DNA from: Eublepharis macularius | Lineage: Eukaryota > Chordata > Lepidosauria > Squamata > Eublepharidae | Direction: 5' to 3' | Assembly: GCF_028583425.1 (NCBI RefSeq) | Contig: NC_072807.1 | Span: forward strand, 33,671,001 to 33,735,000 | DNA length: 64,000 bases | Shown here: one piece after another, positions 1-9,898 of the stretch | How the letters are laid out: each line of letters opens with the position of its first letter | Position numbering within the stretch: the first letter of the stretch is position 1 | Program-made: the position numbers and the translations under genes | Notes under the pieces: generated by a model | Databases searched by the model: none | Told to the model about the DNA's origin: nothing | What the model saw: only the letters and a program-made list of their open reading frames with translations

Positions 1-140
1 TTGGGGGGGGGGAATCCTCAGGAATTAATTGGTGAGAGCCTTCTTTACATGGTTAAGGCCACTGGCTACCCTAAAATCAGATAGCGACTAGCCATTAATG
101 TGTGTTGAAAGTGACTAATGTGTGCTGTACATGCTCAACA
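1..140. other. window start, nothing recognised
   Basis: Starts in a G run, followed by unremarkable AT/GC-balanced DNA. Positions 129-140 are the left target-site copy of the SINE that follows. Confidence 0.5.
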
Positions 141-357
141 TGCCCTGACCTGGATAGCCCAGGTGAGCCTGGTCTCATCAGATCTCAGAAGCTAAGCAGG
201 GTTGGCCTTGGTTAGTAATTGGATGAGAGACCTCCAACGAAGATTAGGGCTGCAGAGGCAGGCAATAGCAAACCACCTCTGTTAGTCTCTTGCCATGGCA
301 ACCCCACCAGGGGTTGCCATAAGTCAGCTATGACTTGAGGGCACTCTCTACCAAGAC
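141..357 (+). mobile_element. 5S rRNA-derived SINE, full length
   Basis: The head reads like the internal promoter region of 5S rRNA: GAAGCTAAGCAGGGTTGG (A box) and TTAGTAATTGGATGAGAGAC (C box). The second half is a LINE-type tail with GCCATAAGTCAGCTATGAC. A perfect 12-bp target-site duplication, ACATGCTCAACA, lies at 129-140 and 358-369, so this is a complete insertion with little decay. SINE3-class elements of this kind are known from squamates. The copy is too diverged and too fused to be a functional 5S gene. Confidence 0.85.
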
Positions 358-369
358 ACATGCTCAACA

Positions 370-1159
370 AAAATGACTAACTTCAGCTGATGGCCTCCTA
401 ATAATAATAACAATAATAATAACAACTCCATTTTCCCATTCAGTCAAGGGCATCATCCTGAAAAGTGATTCTGGTCCTGGAGCGTTCTTTGCCCGCACAA
501 ACTCTCTCTCTTTTTCTGTTTCTTCTTTTTCTTGTTTTATTTATCAAAGTATAGGCTTCCTAGGAGCACTAGCTCATGCAGGTTTACTCAGGAGGAAGCC
601 TCAGTGACTTCAATCTAACAGAGATGTGGGGGTGGGAGAAGTAACAAGAAAAAGCAGCGGTAGAAAACATTCTTAAGAAAGGAGAACCGCTGGAATTAAA
701 GAATTAAGAAAAGTGAAAAGTAGGAATTAAAACGTATTTGGCTGCACTGAAGCCAGTTTCTTATGAAGCAACAGAGAAGCTCACAACATCCCTTCTTGAA
801 ATTATGTGTTCCAATCATTATTAGAGGGAGGGTATAGGGAGAAAAGGCTGTTTCTTGCCCCACTTATACACATATGTGATTCCCCCCTCCAACCCAAAGA
901 CATGCATACGAGAGAATAAGAATTGCTGTCTATTGCTTTCTTCCAAGGCGCACAGGATAGCATTCATGAGTTCCCCAATCATTTCATCCTTACAACAACT
1001 CTGTAAGGCAGCTAAAGCCAAGAGTAAGCAACTGGCCGAAAAGGAGCTTTATGGCTGAGAGGTGGAATTGCCCAACAGTTATTTCCTGACCAGGGAGCTC
1101 AAAGTGGTGTACCCGATTCTCTTTTCTATTTTCCTTCCCACAAATACACCACGACACAC
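370..1159. other. intergenic, no gene seen
   Basis: Holds a short AAT/AAC-rich simple repeat at about 398-428. No exon, repeat family or promoter could be supported in the rest. Confidence 0.5.
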
Positions 1160-1312
1160 TAAGTACAGTATAGTGGTCAGAGTGTCAGGCTAACACCTGG
1201 CAGACCTGCGTTCGAATCCCCCTCTGCCATGGAAGTTTGCTGGGTGACCTTGGGCAGGTTGCACACTCAGCCTAAACTTCCTTGTAGGATGAAAACGGAG
1301 TAGAGGAGAACA
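1160..1312 (+). mobile_element. tRNA/CORE-type SINE fragment
   Basis: Contains the B-box-like GTTCGAATCCCC, then GGGTGACCTTGGGCAG and a GGATGAAAACGG stretch, the order seen in the MIR-like SINEs of reptiles. It is truncated at the 3' end and next to a younger Sauria SINE. Confidence 0.65.
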
Positions 1313-1344
1313 ATGCAAGCTGCTAGAGGTCCCCAGGCAAGGTG

Positions 1345-1646
1345 TAGGTAAAGGTAAAGGGAGTCCCCGGTGCAAGCACCGAGTCATTACTGACCCATGG
1401 GGGGACACTGCATCACTACGTTTTCTTGGCAGACTTTTTACGGGGTGGTTTGCCATTGCCTTCCCCAGTCATCTACACTTTACCCCCAGGAAACTGGGTA
1501 CTCATTTTACCGACCTCGGAAGGATAGAAGGCTGAGTCAACCTTGAGCCGGCTACCTGAACCCGACTTCCTCCAGGATCGAACTCAGGTCATGAGCAGAG
1601 CTTGGGCTGCAGTACTGCCGCTTACCACTCTGCGCGATGGGGCTCT
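1345..1646 (-). mobile_element. Sauria-type SINE, full length
   Basis: Read on the minus strand it starts with a tRNA-like head (GGGGC...GCGCAGAGTGGTAAG) and ends in the CTTTACCTTTACC tail shared with squamate Bov-B LINEs. A 10-bp target-site duplication, AGGCAAGGTG, lies at 1335-1344 and 1647-1656. Related copies lie at 10243, 17158 and 28214. Confidence 0.85.
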
Positions 1647-1656
1647 AGGCAAGGTG

Positions 1657-1790
1657 AAAATGAAGTAAATATAATGAAGTGAGACCCACCAGTCAGCTTC
1701 ATGGCAGAGTGGGAATTCAAAGCTGCCTCTCCCACAACTCCCCTCTTCACTGTAACTACTACACCATGCTGTCTAGGGTGCAGAATATGG
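1657..1790 (-). mobile_element. tRNA-type SINE fragment
   Basis: The minus strand carries a degenerate head (ACAGCATGGTGTAGTAGTTAC) of the tRNA-SINE class seen at 5104. The Sauria SINE lies immediately beside it. Confidence 0.5.
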
Positions 1791-2160
1791 ACCACACAGC
1801 CAGCACTGACCCCACCTACCTTAGCAATGGCCCTCCAACCTCTTCCTTCAAGGGCTTGCCGGCAGTGGAATGAATCCTGGCCTCTGTGCACTTCTCCCCA
1901 ATCCCCCACACCTGTCTTGGCTCCACCCAGCCAGCCTCTTGCCAGTTCTAGATCCTAGCCTCTTTTCATTGTTCTCTCCCAGAATGAATGAAACCCGCTG
2001 CCCCTGGGCAAATATTTGTCTTTGGTTTATGGGTATGGAGGGGGGGTGGGATTGTGTATGTATGCATATAGTTATAAAAGGAATAAGGATGTTATCACTT
2101 GCTTTATACTGCCCTTGTAGAACTCATAATTCTGTATAAGAAAGATGCATGGCTAGATCA
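1791..2160. other. intergenic, nothing recognised
   Basis: Several short open frames overlap here on both strands, but they have no homology I recognise, no splice context and no start context. Confidence 0.5.
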
Positions 2161-2297
2161 AAGGGTTGCCAAGCTGGGCAGTTTGTGGTGATTTGGGGGT
2201 GAAGGCAGGGTAGGCTGGAGTTTGGGGAGAAGGAGCTCAGCATGATGAGATGCCATAGCCCACCCTCAAAAGCTGCCGTTTCCTCCAGGGGAACCGG

Positions 2298-2765
2298 TAG
2301 AGTTGCCAGCTCCATGTTGTGAAATTCCCGGAGATATGTGGGCTGGAGCTTGGCGAGGGTGGAGAGGGATCTCAGAGGGGTATAATGCTGTAGATTCCAC
2401 CCTCCAAAGCAGCCATTTTCTCCAGGGGAACTAATCTTTATGGCCTGAACACATGGCTTTTTTTCAGCTGGAATGCGGTGGAATGGAGTTCCGGAACCTC
2501 TTAAAAATAGTCACATGTCTGGTGGCTCCGCCCCCTGATCTCCAGACAGAGGGGAGTTGAGATTGCCCTCCACACCATGCAGTGGGGAGGGCAATCTCAA
2601 CTCCCCTCTGTCTGGAGATCAGGGGGCGGGGCCACCAGCCATGTGACCATTTTCTCCCTGGGCAACCCACTGAGTTCCACCACCTTTTTCCAGGGAAAAA
2701 AGCCCTGCCTGGACATCAGTTGTAATTCCAGATCTCCAGCCACCCCCTGGAGGCTGGCAACCCTA
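2298..2765. mobile_element. hAT MITE (TAGGGTTGCC family), middle nested element
   Basis: Flanked by a perfect 8-bp target-site duplication GGAACCGG (2290-2297 and 2766-2773), the length typical of hAT elements. It sits inside the outer copy and is itself interrupted at 2452-2707. Confidence 0.85.
2452..2707. mobile_element. palindromic hAT MITE (CAGGGCTTTTTTTC family), inner nested element
   Basis: The ends are CATGGCTTTTTTTC and AAAAAAGCCCTG. The body folds back on itself, with CTCCAGACAGAGGGGAG on both arms. Target-site copies CCTGAACA/CCTGGACA (7 of 8 match) flank it. Sister copies lie at 5708-5916 and 51069-51335. Confidence 0.85.
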
Positions 2766-3043
2766 GGAACCGGTCTCTGTTGTCTGGAGTCCAACTGTAA
2801 TTCTGGCGGAACTCCAGGACTCTCCTGGAGGCTGGCATCCCTACAATACAGGATATCATCTTTTGCCTCATTTTTAAAAAATGAAGAAAAATAAACTAAG
2901 GGATCTTTGATTTCTTTTTGCGATGATTACTTGGCCAGTTCAGTTTCTCATTGCAAGGGGGGCATTGAGTTGCATCCCGAAATACCAGCAGTCATGCTAT
3001 GCAGTTCTCAGTCTGTTCACACACGCAAATAATACCCATAAAC

Positions 3044-3381
3044 TAGGCCTGCCAGCTCCATGCTGGGAAATGCCTGGAGATTTTGAGGGTGGAGTTTGGG
3101 GAAGGGAGAGGCCCTACCGGGAATAATAATATACTTTACTATATTATAGTAAACTATATGATAGTATAATGCTATATATATTATACATTGTATATAGTAT
3201 ACTATAATATAGTATTATAGATAATATCTCTACTTAATATATAGCATAATATAAGTATATTATAATACTATATTATACTACACCATCGAGTACACCCTCC
3301 CAAACTGCCATTTTCTCTGAGATCTGGAAATCAATCATAATTCTAGGAGATCTCCAGCCTCCACGTCGAGGTTGGCATCCA
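3044..3381. mobile_element. hAT MITE (TAGGGTTGCC family) split by an AT-rich block
   Basis: The left half (TAGGCCTGCCAGC onward) and right half (CCAAACTGCCATTTTCTCTGAG to GGTTGGCATCC) are the two parts of one copy. They are separated by the TA-rich block at 3128-3287. Confidence 0.7.
3128..3287. repeat. TA-rich imperfect repeat inside a hAT copy
   Basis: About 160 bp of almost pure A and T with recurring TATAATA and TATAGTA units. Several stretches are self-complementary and could form cruciforms. Confidence 0.8.
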
Positions 3382-3387
3382 AAAGCC

Positions 3388-3765
3388 CTCCCCATCCGCA
3401 CGTGCTACCGTCGCGCGCCCACTCCTGTTTTCAAACTCGCGGCCGCTCACCTCATTGGTTGCCGCGGGTTAAGACCACGCCCCTCGATTTCCTTTATTTG
3501 GGAAAGGGCGGAACTCTGTGACATCATTCCGTCCTTTCTATTAGAGAGCGGGAGCCCCGCCTGCCAGAACTGCAATTCCCAGGCTGCTGTGCGGCGCACC
3601 GTAAGGCGCAGTTGAAATTTTTTTTCCCTACCGGCGTGGCCGCCTCGCCGGTTAGACATGTAAAGCTTCGTTCCCGCTGAAACTACAGGCCCCGGCATGC
3701 CTCGCGCGGGAGCGCCCAAGCGTTTCCGGCTGGCGGAGAGTGTCGGTTGTCAACATCCAGGTACG
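3388..3765 (+). promoter_or_regulatory. UBL7: UBL7 CpG-island promoter
   Basis: CpG density rises sharply compared with the flanks. Seen directly: an inverted CCAAT box (ATTGG, 3454-3458), a ZNF143/THAP11-like element at 3569-3587 (ACTGCAATTCCCAG core), a second element at 3682-3700 (ACTACA...GGCATGC) and an ETS-like GTTTCCGG near 3722. There is no TATA box at a useful distance, which fits a housekeeping promoter. The start site is inferred to lie around 3700-3740. A divergent transcript, as reported next to human UBL7, would also begin here, but nothing in the sequence proves one. Confidence 0.75.
3710..3760 (+). other. UBL7: UBL7 exon 1, 5' UTR
   Basis: The non-coding first exon ends in CATCCAG followed by the donor GTACGG at 3761. 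It joins the acceptor TTTACAG before 6120. The 3' boundary is well supported and the 5' boundary is a guess. Confidence 0.6.
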
Positions 3766-4044
3766 GTCGTTGCTTCTTTGAGGGGGGCAATACTAGGAAG
3801 GCTTGTTCTCTCCCCCCCCCCTTGTCTCTATGGTTTCCTCCTGGCTTGGCTTTTTGTCTCTTTGGGCTAGACCATTAGTTACCCTGAGCGGGAGGAAGAG
3901 CAAAGGATGGGCTGGATGGCCTAGTAGGGAGATCCTGGCCTCTAAAAATGGGCTTCTCTGCCCAAAGGCCTATGCCTAGAGATGGCCCAGGCCTCTGTGT
4001 ATTTCTAGGCCTCTTTGTTGTTTTTATCTTTCCTCTGCCAGTTC

Positions 4045-4224
4045 TGGGCTTGGAAATTCTAGGAGATTTGGGGAGGGTGGGGTTTGGGGAAGAGAGCTCA
4101 GCAGGGTTGTCATACCATGGAGTCCATCCTCCAAAGCAGCCATTTTCTCCTGGGCAACTGATTCCTGTAGTCTGGAGCGCAGTTATAACTCTGGGAGATC
4201 TCCACCTGGAGATTGGCAACCTCA
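4045..4224. mobile_element. hAT MITE (TAGGGTTGCC family), 5'-truncated
   Basis: Has the family body (TTTGGGGAGGGTGGGGTTTG, CCATTTTCTCCTGGGCAACT) and right end GATTGGCAACCTCA. It lies in UBL7 intron 1. Confidence 0.7.
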
Positions 4225-4337
4225 CATCCTCCAAATCATGATTTCATGGCTGCTGTTGTGTGGCTGACTCATTATATTTTCTTCCTGCCCTTCTTCCAAG
4301 GAGCTCAGGACAAGGGGTGTGATTTGCTCCCTTAGCA

Positions 4338-4536
4338 TGGTCACCTCTGGGTTGTGAAATTCCTGAAGATGTGGGGGAGGTGGGATTTGGGGAGGAGAGG
4401 GGCCCATACTGGGTATATTGCCATAGGTTTTACCCTCCAGAACTGCTGTTTTCTCCAGGCAAACTAATCTCTGTCCTCTGGAGATAGGTTGCAATTCCAT
4501 GAGACATCCAGGACTCACCTGGAGATTGGCAACCCT
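4338..4536. mobile_element. hAT MITE (TAGGGTTGCC family)
   Basis: Same family body as at 4045, ending GGCAACCCTA at about 4535. The left terminus is decayed. Confidence 0.7.
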
Positions 4537-4732
4537 ACTCCTGCACACCTTTAATAAGATAGAGGGAGGTGGAGACAGAGGGAGTGTGTCAGGCCCCAGG
4601 TCACCTAGTGAGCAAATGTTGATGTGTTTGTGCATTAGGTTGTTGTGTGCCCTACAAAGTGAGACTCAAGGCAGGCTACACAGGGAAAGGTTAATTCTGT
4701 TTTTAAAAGTCCACTGAATTCTTTGGTTCTTA

Positions 4733-5010
4733 TTTATTTACACCCTGCTTTTCTCCCCAAATGGGGACCCCAAGTAGCTTACAACATGCTCCCTCTCTCC
4801 ATTGACTATTTTTCTTTGCTGGACTTTTTTGGCCCATCCCCATGTGATTCTCACCATCATTTTATCCCCGCAAGAGTCCTGAGAACTAAGTTAGGCTGTG
4901 AGAGGGAGACTGCCCCAAAGTCACATAAAGTTTCGATGCAAGTAGGGTTTTGAACCCAATACCCCTCAGTCCTTCTCTGACACTCTAACCACTGCACTTC
5001 TGGCTCTTAT
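4733..5010 (-). mobile_element. CORE/MIR-like SINE
   Basis: The minus strand carries a tRNA-like head near 5000 and ends in a TTGGGGTCCCCATTTGGGGAG motif plus an A/T-rich tail. Old, moderately decayed copy. Confidence 0.6.
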
Positions 5011-5103
5011 GAATGTTGTCTCAACAGAGCATGCTAACAAAGCTGGTCATTGTTGTTCCTCTGTTGTATAATTTTCCATTGTATAGATATCTGAAACTTC
5101 AAG

Positions 5104-5262
5104 ACAGCATGGTGTAGTAGTTACAATTGGCCTAGGATCTGAGAACCCCTGGTCCAAATTCCAGCTCTGCCATAGAAGTTTGCTAATTGACCTTGGGCCA
5201 GTCACATTCACTCAGCCTAAGCTACCTCACAGGTTGTTGGGAGGATAAAAACAGGAGGAAGC
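5104..5262 (+). mobile_element. CORE/MIR-like SINE
   Basis: Head GCATGGTGTAGTAGTTAC, then GACCTTGGGCCAGTCAC and CAGGTTGTTGGGAGGATAAA. Truncated at the 3' end. Confidence 0.65.
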
Positions 5263-5707
5263 CACTTCTCTCCATTGGAGAGAAAAACCGGTTACAAATA
5301 AATAACTCTTGGGTACACCTAATAAAGGTAAGTTCTGCTCCTCCAGGTATATGTTGGATTAATTTTGGCTTGTGGTGGTGAGGGAGGCTCTTGACCTTAT
5401 AATGGGAATGCCAGTATTCTATCTCTTGGAAGTATTGTAAGAGTTGAGTTTAAAAAACACTTTAAAAAACTTAAAAGTAGGAATAAGAAGTCACAATGAA
5501 TTGCAGTTCCTAGCCGTTGGGACCCATAGATCTTTTGTGTGCGTGTATATGTGTGTGCGTGCCCTCTAATTATGGCCCTTGTCTTCGGTGCTCTTTCTAT
5601 ATCTGAGGCTCTAATTTTATTTATTTAATGTACTGATAGTCTGCCTTTCTCACTAAGGCTCAAAGGGGATGACAAATTTAAGAACACAGTGGAATAAAGA
5701 ACAAGAC

Positions 5708-5916
5708 CGGGGCTTTTTTTCAGTGGGAACGCGGGGGAACGGAGTTCCGGAACCTCTTGAAAATGGTCACATGGCTGGTGGCCCCGCACAGCACGGAGGG
5801 CAATCTAAACTCCCCTCTGTCTGGAGATCAGGGGGCGGGGCCACCAGGCATGTGACCATTTTCTCCCTGGGCAACCCACTGAGTTCCACCACCTCTTCCC
5901 CCCCCCAAAAGCCCTG
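5708..5916. mobile_element. palindromic hAT MITE (CAGGGCTTTTTTTC family)
   Basis: A perfect 8-bp target-site duplication AACAAGAC lies at 5700-5707 and 5917-5924. The arms share CTCCCCTCTGTCTGGAGATC-type sequence with the copies at 2452 and 51069. One arm is partly deleted. Confidence 0.88.
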
Positions 5917-6119
5917 AACAAGACTATAAGATTATTTGTAAACAACGCAACAGCTGGAATTGCAAATATTCAGTGCAGTATGAACAAGCTGGTACATGGA
6001 AGAAACTTTGCTCTTTAATTTGGTAGGAAGGAGGGCTAACGTCTCCTAGGCATCTTGCAAGGCAGTCGACGCAGTCAACATTCACCTGTCTCCTTCCTTG
6101 TCTTTGGTTCCCTTTACAG

Positions 6120-6184
6120 ATTCCGCCTGGAACTCAGATTGGGGCCTCACCGAATCCAGCCCGCCCAGCCTAGACGCGGACGCC
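6120..6184 (+). other. UBL7: UBL7 exon 2, 5' UTR part
   Basis: Follows a polypyrimidine tract and TTTACAG acceptor. No ATG precedes the start codon in this exon. An in-frame ATG at 6098 lies upstream of the acceptor, in the intron, and is not used in the spliced message. Confidence 0.85.
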
Positions 6185-6368
6185 ATGTCTGTTTCCGAGT
6201 GTTACATTGCAGTGAAGCTGGCAGACCAGCCCCTGGCTCCGAAATCCATCCTGCGTCTGCCAGAAACTGAACTGGGGGAATGCCCCTTGGGCGGCTGCAG
6301 CATCTCCTACTTGAAACAGCTCATCACCGGGAAGCTCCAGGAATCTGTCCCCGACCCGGAACTCATCG
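6185..6368 (+). CDS. UBL7: UBL7 coding exon 1, start codon and N-terminal half of UBL domain
   Basis: ATG in the context GACGCCATGT (G at -3) opens MSVSECYIAVKLADQPL. Residues 1-61 reach PDPELI. The exon ends one base into the Asp-62 codon before the donor GTGAGC. The sequence matches human UBL7 residue for residue through most of this segment, including SILRLPETELGE. Confidence 0.96.
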
Positions 6369-6564
6369 GTGAGCTATTTTAAAGTGTATTGGATCTGTTG
6401 AGCCCATAACGCTCTGCCATGCGCTGTCACAGGGGATGGGGACTGGGTAAGATTGGACCAAAACCTTGTTACAGGAACAGGGACAGAGCGTCAAAGATTT
6501 GACACTTGCAATGGCTGTTGAGTACTTCCGCCGCCTCTGGAGTGTCCCGCCACTCCTCTACAAA

Positions 6565-6787
6565 ATAATATTAACTGCCCTTATAGAAGTGAGAGAGATT
6601 AGTGCCTCACCCAGAGCAGTGAACAAGTTCAGCATTGTTATTATCCCCACAATACAGCTGGGGAGCTGGGGCTGAGAGGAGGGGCTTACTCAAGGCCTCC
6701 TGCTGAGCTCATGGCAGGAGTGGGATTCGAACCAGCAGAGTGCTGATTTGCAGCCCAACCACTTCACCACTACGCTACAGCAGCCAA
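6565..6787 (-). mobile_element. tRNA-type SINE (GCTGTAGC head)
   Basis: The minus strand begins GCTGCTGTAGCGTAGTGGTG and contains GGTTCGAATCCCAC. The plus-strand sister is at 20418-20650. Confidence 0.75.
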
Positions 6788-7147
6788 GTGTAAAACGGTT
6801 CAGTGATCTTAACCCTTTGGGAGGGACAATTTGCATACCGCCCCCCACTTTCTGGTTTGTCAAAGAGCCCCCCCCCCTTGCTACTGAATCTCTAAAAGAG
6901 GGGCTCGGAAGAAGAGATATATATCAACCTTCCATCTAAAGCAGGAAAGGCTCAGAAGCCCAAAACAAGTAAGACTTGTGAGTGTTAAATTAAGCCAGGA
7001 AATGTATTTTCATCGTGGTTCCTAAATTCTGGATTCTTCCCCCATTTCCCCTCATCTGTTTGTCTTTGTATGTACTTTAAAAAATCTGTTCCCATGCTCC
7101 TTTAGTGTAGATACTTGTGTTCCTTCGAGATATTCTCTTGAGACTTT

Positions 7148-7330
7148 GGCAAATGATTTTATTTATTTATTTAGCTTATTTATAGCCTGCCTTGCTCACT
7201 GAAATTCAAGGCAAATTACAGAGTACAGGAAGAAGGGCAGTAATCATACTGTATAGGACAATGAATGGATTCTGCAATAGGGCTGGGAGTACGTATATGA
7301 ACCCAACGAGCAACAATGAATATGATGTAT
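7148..7330 (-). mobile_element. degenerate SINE/LINE tail
   Basis: ATTTATTTATTTAGCTTATT followed by CTGCCTTGCTCACTGA resembles a reversed retroelement tail. The family is uncertain. Confidence 0.4.
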
Positions 7331-7357
7331 AAGAATGATGCAATTGAACAACACAAT

Positions 7358-7593
7358 AGTTTGGTGTAGTGGTTAAGAGCAGCAGGACTCTCATCTGGAA
7401 AACTGGGTTTGATTCCTCACTCCTCCGCTTGAAGCCAGCTGGGTGACCTTGAGTCAGTCACAGCTTCTAGGAGCTCTGTCAGCCCCTCCACCTCACAGGA
7501 TGTTTTACTGTTGAGATAATAATGGCATACTTTGTAAATCGCTCTGAGTGGGTGTTAAGTCATCCTGAAGGGCGGTATATAAATCAAATGTTA
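7358..7593 (+). mobile_element. tRNA SINE (GTTTGGTGTAGTGGTTAAGAG family)
   Basis: Head GTTTGGTGTAGTGGTTAAGA, middle CAGCTGGGTGACCTTGAGTC, tail GGGCGGTATATAAATC then ATGTTATT. The same family occurs at 11341, 33969, 35143, 46446, 60285 and 61068. Confidence 0.85.
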
Positions 7594-7976
7594 TTAGGCC
7601 TAGGAACACAAAATTAAATGACAGTGTAAATGGCTAACTGCCCAGGCCGGGTCTTCTCTGGCATATGTGCTGAAAGGAAATGTGTCCCACCCCTTTGGGG
7701 GGAATTTCACTCCTCCACAGTGGCCCAAACTAACAGGTTTAAGGAACTGGGTCAGTTGCACATACCAGGCGAGAGGTTATTGCATCTGACAGCTTGAAGA
7801 CTCTCGGTATTGGCCTGGCATTTGTATTTAGAACAACAGAGGGGGGAGCAAACCAACACAGCACATCAAGGGTTGTGCTCTTGCAATGTGGTACAGCTCA
7901 AAGAACTGAGCGGGTGGCTGGCCTCCTGGATTCCTTGGTGTGTTATCCTGCGCTATAAGCCTGAACTGTCTTTCAG

Positions 7977-8096
7977 ATCTCATCTATTGTGGCCGGAAGT
8001 TGCGAGATGACCAGACCCTAGAATTTTATGGCATCCAGTCCGGTTCCACGGTCCACGTCCTCCGCAAGTCTTGGCCCGAGCCGGATCAGAAACCAG
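7977..8096 (+). CDS. UBL7: UBL7 coding exon 2, C-terminal half of UBL domain
   Basis: Acceptor TTTCAG precedes AT, completing Asp-62, then LIYCGRKLRDDQTLEFYGIQ and the strand GSTVHVLRKSWPEPDQKP. Ends one base into a Glu codon before GTAAGG. CGRKL is the ubiquitin-fold segment matching AGKQL of ubiquitin. Confidence 0.96.
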
Positions 8097-8576
8097 GTAA
8101 GGGGTGTGGTGGTTGGCACTGCATGCATCTCTGTGTGTGCAGTATTACTGATACTTTACAACTGTGCTGGACCATTTGTGCTTTTCTTTGCTCTTTTCTC
8201 CCCCCAAAACAAAACCACCCTTTACTCCATCTCTGCCTGCTTCCTCCTCAAGTGCAGGCCCTTATCTGAGAGATCCAGGACACCATTTCTGGTCTTGACA
8301 GCCCAGTCTTTGATGGCTGTTCTGCTATACAAAGGAAACAGCAACAGTGTTCAAACTAAAAAGTCTTTGGATTTCATTGTAGCTTCTCCCACATCTTTAA
8401 GCCTGTCTTTGGAGCCTTTCCAGAAGGCTGCGCTCAATTTCCATTCTGAAGGACTGCAAAACATGCACATGAGAGCCTTCATGCCAACCTATCCATGTCC
8501 TATGTGCACCTTTGACTTTCATGGCGATGGACGTAGGATTTACTTGGGATTTTTTTTTTGCCTTTCTTTTCTCCAG

Positions 8577-8659
8577 AGCCAGTGGATAAAGTGGCTGCTG
8601 TACGAGAATTCCGGGTTCTGCATACCGCCTTGCACAGCAGTCCGGTCTTCCGAGATTCG
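8577..8659 (+). CDS. UBL7: UBL7 coding exon 3
   Basis: Acceptor CTCCAG, then AG completing Glu, then PVDKVAAVREFRVLHTALHS and SPVFRDS. Ends in phase 0 before GTGGGT. Residues about 102-129. Confidence 0.95.
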
Positions 8660-8785
8660 GTGGGTATGGCTGAATCCGCCCCTCTTGAGCCAATTCTCTC
8701 CTTTACACAGAGGGGGCAGGAAGAGTCCATTTAGAACATTCGCTGGGTTCCCCAAATACTGATCGCGTTTGCATTTCCCCTGCAG

Positions 8786-8870
8786 GTCTTTAAGATGCTG
8801 GGGAATAAGGAGTCTTTAGATCAAATCATTGTTGCTACGCCTGGGCTGAACAGCGACCCGATCGCTTTGG
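8786..8870 (+). CDS. UBL7: UBL7 coding exon 4
   Basis: Acceptor TGCAG, then VFKMLGNKESLDQIIVATPG and LNSDPIAL, ending one base into Gly before GTGAGT. The intron before it is only 126 bp. Confidence 0.95.
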
Positions 8871-9166
8871 GTGAGTCAGGGGTGGAGGGGTCTGGTGAAG
8901 AAAGCAAAGATTTGCCTGCCCTTGTTTTTATATTATATGGGGCCAAGGATTGAAGCAAAGGTTCACTTCTCTTTTTTGCTTGCCGAGTTTTATGGTGGTC
9001 TTATTTGTGCCAAGGGAACCTACCTCACGGGAGGCAGAGTGTTCATCAACTTGCTTCATTTACGTCTTGGGCCAGCTAAAGGATTCAATTCTTGGTTAAG
9101 TGGGAGAATAGATTGTGATGCCTGGCTACAACATGACTTTTAACCCACTCCGTGTATGTTTACTCA

Positions 9167-9284
9167 GGGCCAAGCTACACATGACGAATGACACTTGAAC
9201 GGCAAGTGGATTGAGTGGAGGGCAAGTGAACAGGGAGAAATACACTTGCTGTTCAAGTGTCATTCGTCATGTGTAGCTTGGCCC
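9167..9284. mobile_element. palindromic PIF/Harbinger-like MITE
   Basis: The termini GGGCCAAGCTACAC/GTGTAGCTTGGCCC form a nearly perfect fold-back of 118 bp. A 3-bp TCA duplication flanks it (9164-9166, 9285-9287). Related copies lie at 22297, 28655, 33217, 55350, 58213 and 62433. The superfamily is inferred from the TNA-type 3-bp duplication and GGG ends. Confidence 0.8.
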
Positions 9285-9840
9285 TCAGACACCAGTCCTA
9301 CTTTGTTCAAAGGAGTTCTTCCTAGATAAGTGTTCTTCCTAGAAATTGGTGTGATACACCTTTATGGAGATAGCTTAGCATTTTGCCTCTTTTGGTAAAT
9401 AGACCTCTAAAATTCCTCTCTGAGAGACAGAGTGTGTGTAGGACAGGGTTATTCTGTGTCTAGAAAATCAAATTTGCAAACACAGTAAATGATGTAGATA
9501 CATTTTAGAATGGAGGAAGAGAGAACTGGGGGTGATATTGTACGCACACAAGGAAAAAGAGAAAGGCAAGTCTCATACAAAAATGAGGTTAAGGCATAGA
9601 ATAAGGTTTGCTCTGATCTCTGAAAGCCACCTTTCTCAAGTTTGAGTTGCAATGCAAATCTGATTTTTTTTTTCTTCTCTGTGTGGGAAAGGAGAGAAAG
9701 CATAATTAACCAGACTTCATCATATAAGACCATCCCATCCAGATTAGCGTATCACTGATTTGCCTTTTAATTTTTTTCCTTTTCTGGATGACATTACCGA
9801 TTGCAATCAATAAGTGAGAAAAGTCTTTTGTGTCTTACAG

Positions 9841-9898
9841 GGGTCTTACAGGATAAAGACCTTTTTTCTGTCTTTGCTGATCCAGCCATGTTGGACAC
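9841..9898 (+). CDS. UBL7: UBL7 coding exon 5
   Basis: Acceptor CTTACAG, then GG completing Gly, then VLQDKDLFSVFADPAMLD. Ends two bases into a Thr codon before GTAAGT. Confidence 0.95.

Larger units (their letters stand above)
2161..2843. mobile_element. hAT MITE (TAGGGTTGCC family), outer of three nested elements
   Basis: The left end reads AAGGGTTGCC and the right end GGCATCCCTA, matching the family terminus TAGGGTTGCC/GGCAACCCTA. It is interrupted by a second member of the same family at 2298-2765. No target-site duplication was found for this outer copy, so it is the oldest layer. Confidence 0.7.

Noticed and set aside
141-357. Possible functional 5S rRNA gene
   Set aside because: Only the promoter part resembles 5S. 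A LINE-type tail and target-site duplication show it is a SINE.
8028-8762. 244-codon open frame on + overlapping UBL7 coding exons 2 and 3
   Set aside because: It reads the exons in a wrong frame and runs through an intron. The UBL7 exons with GT-AG junctions explain this sequence.
9167-9284. Hairpin as a microRNA gene
   Set aside because: The fold-back matches a MITE family with many copies and target-site duplications, which explains the structure.
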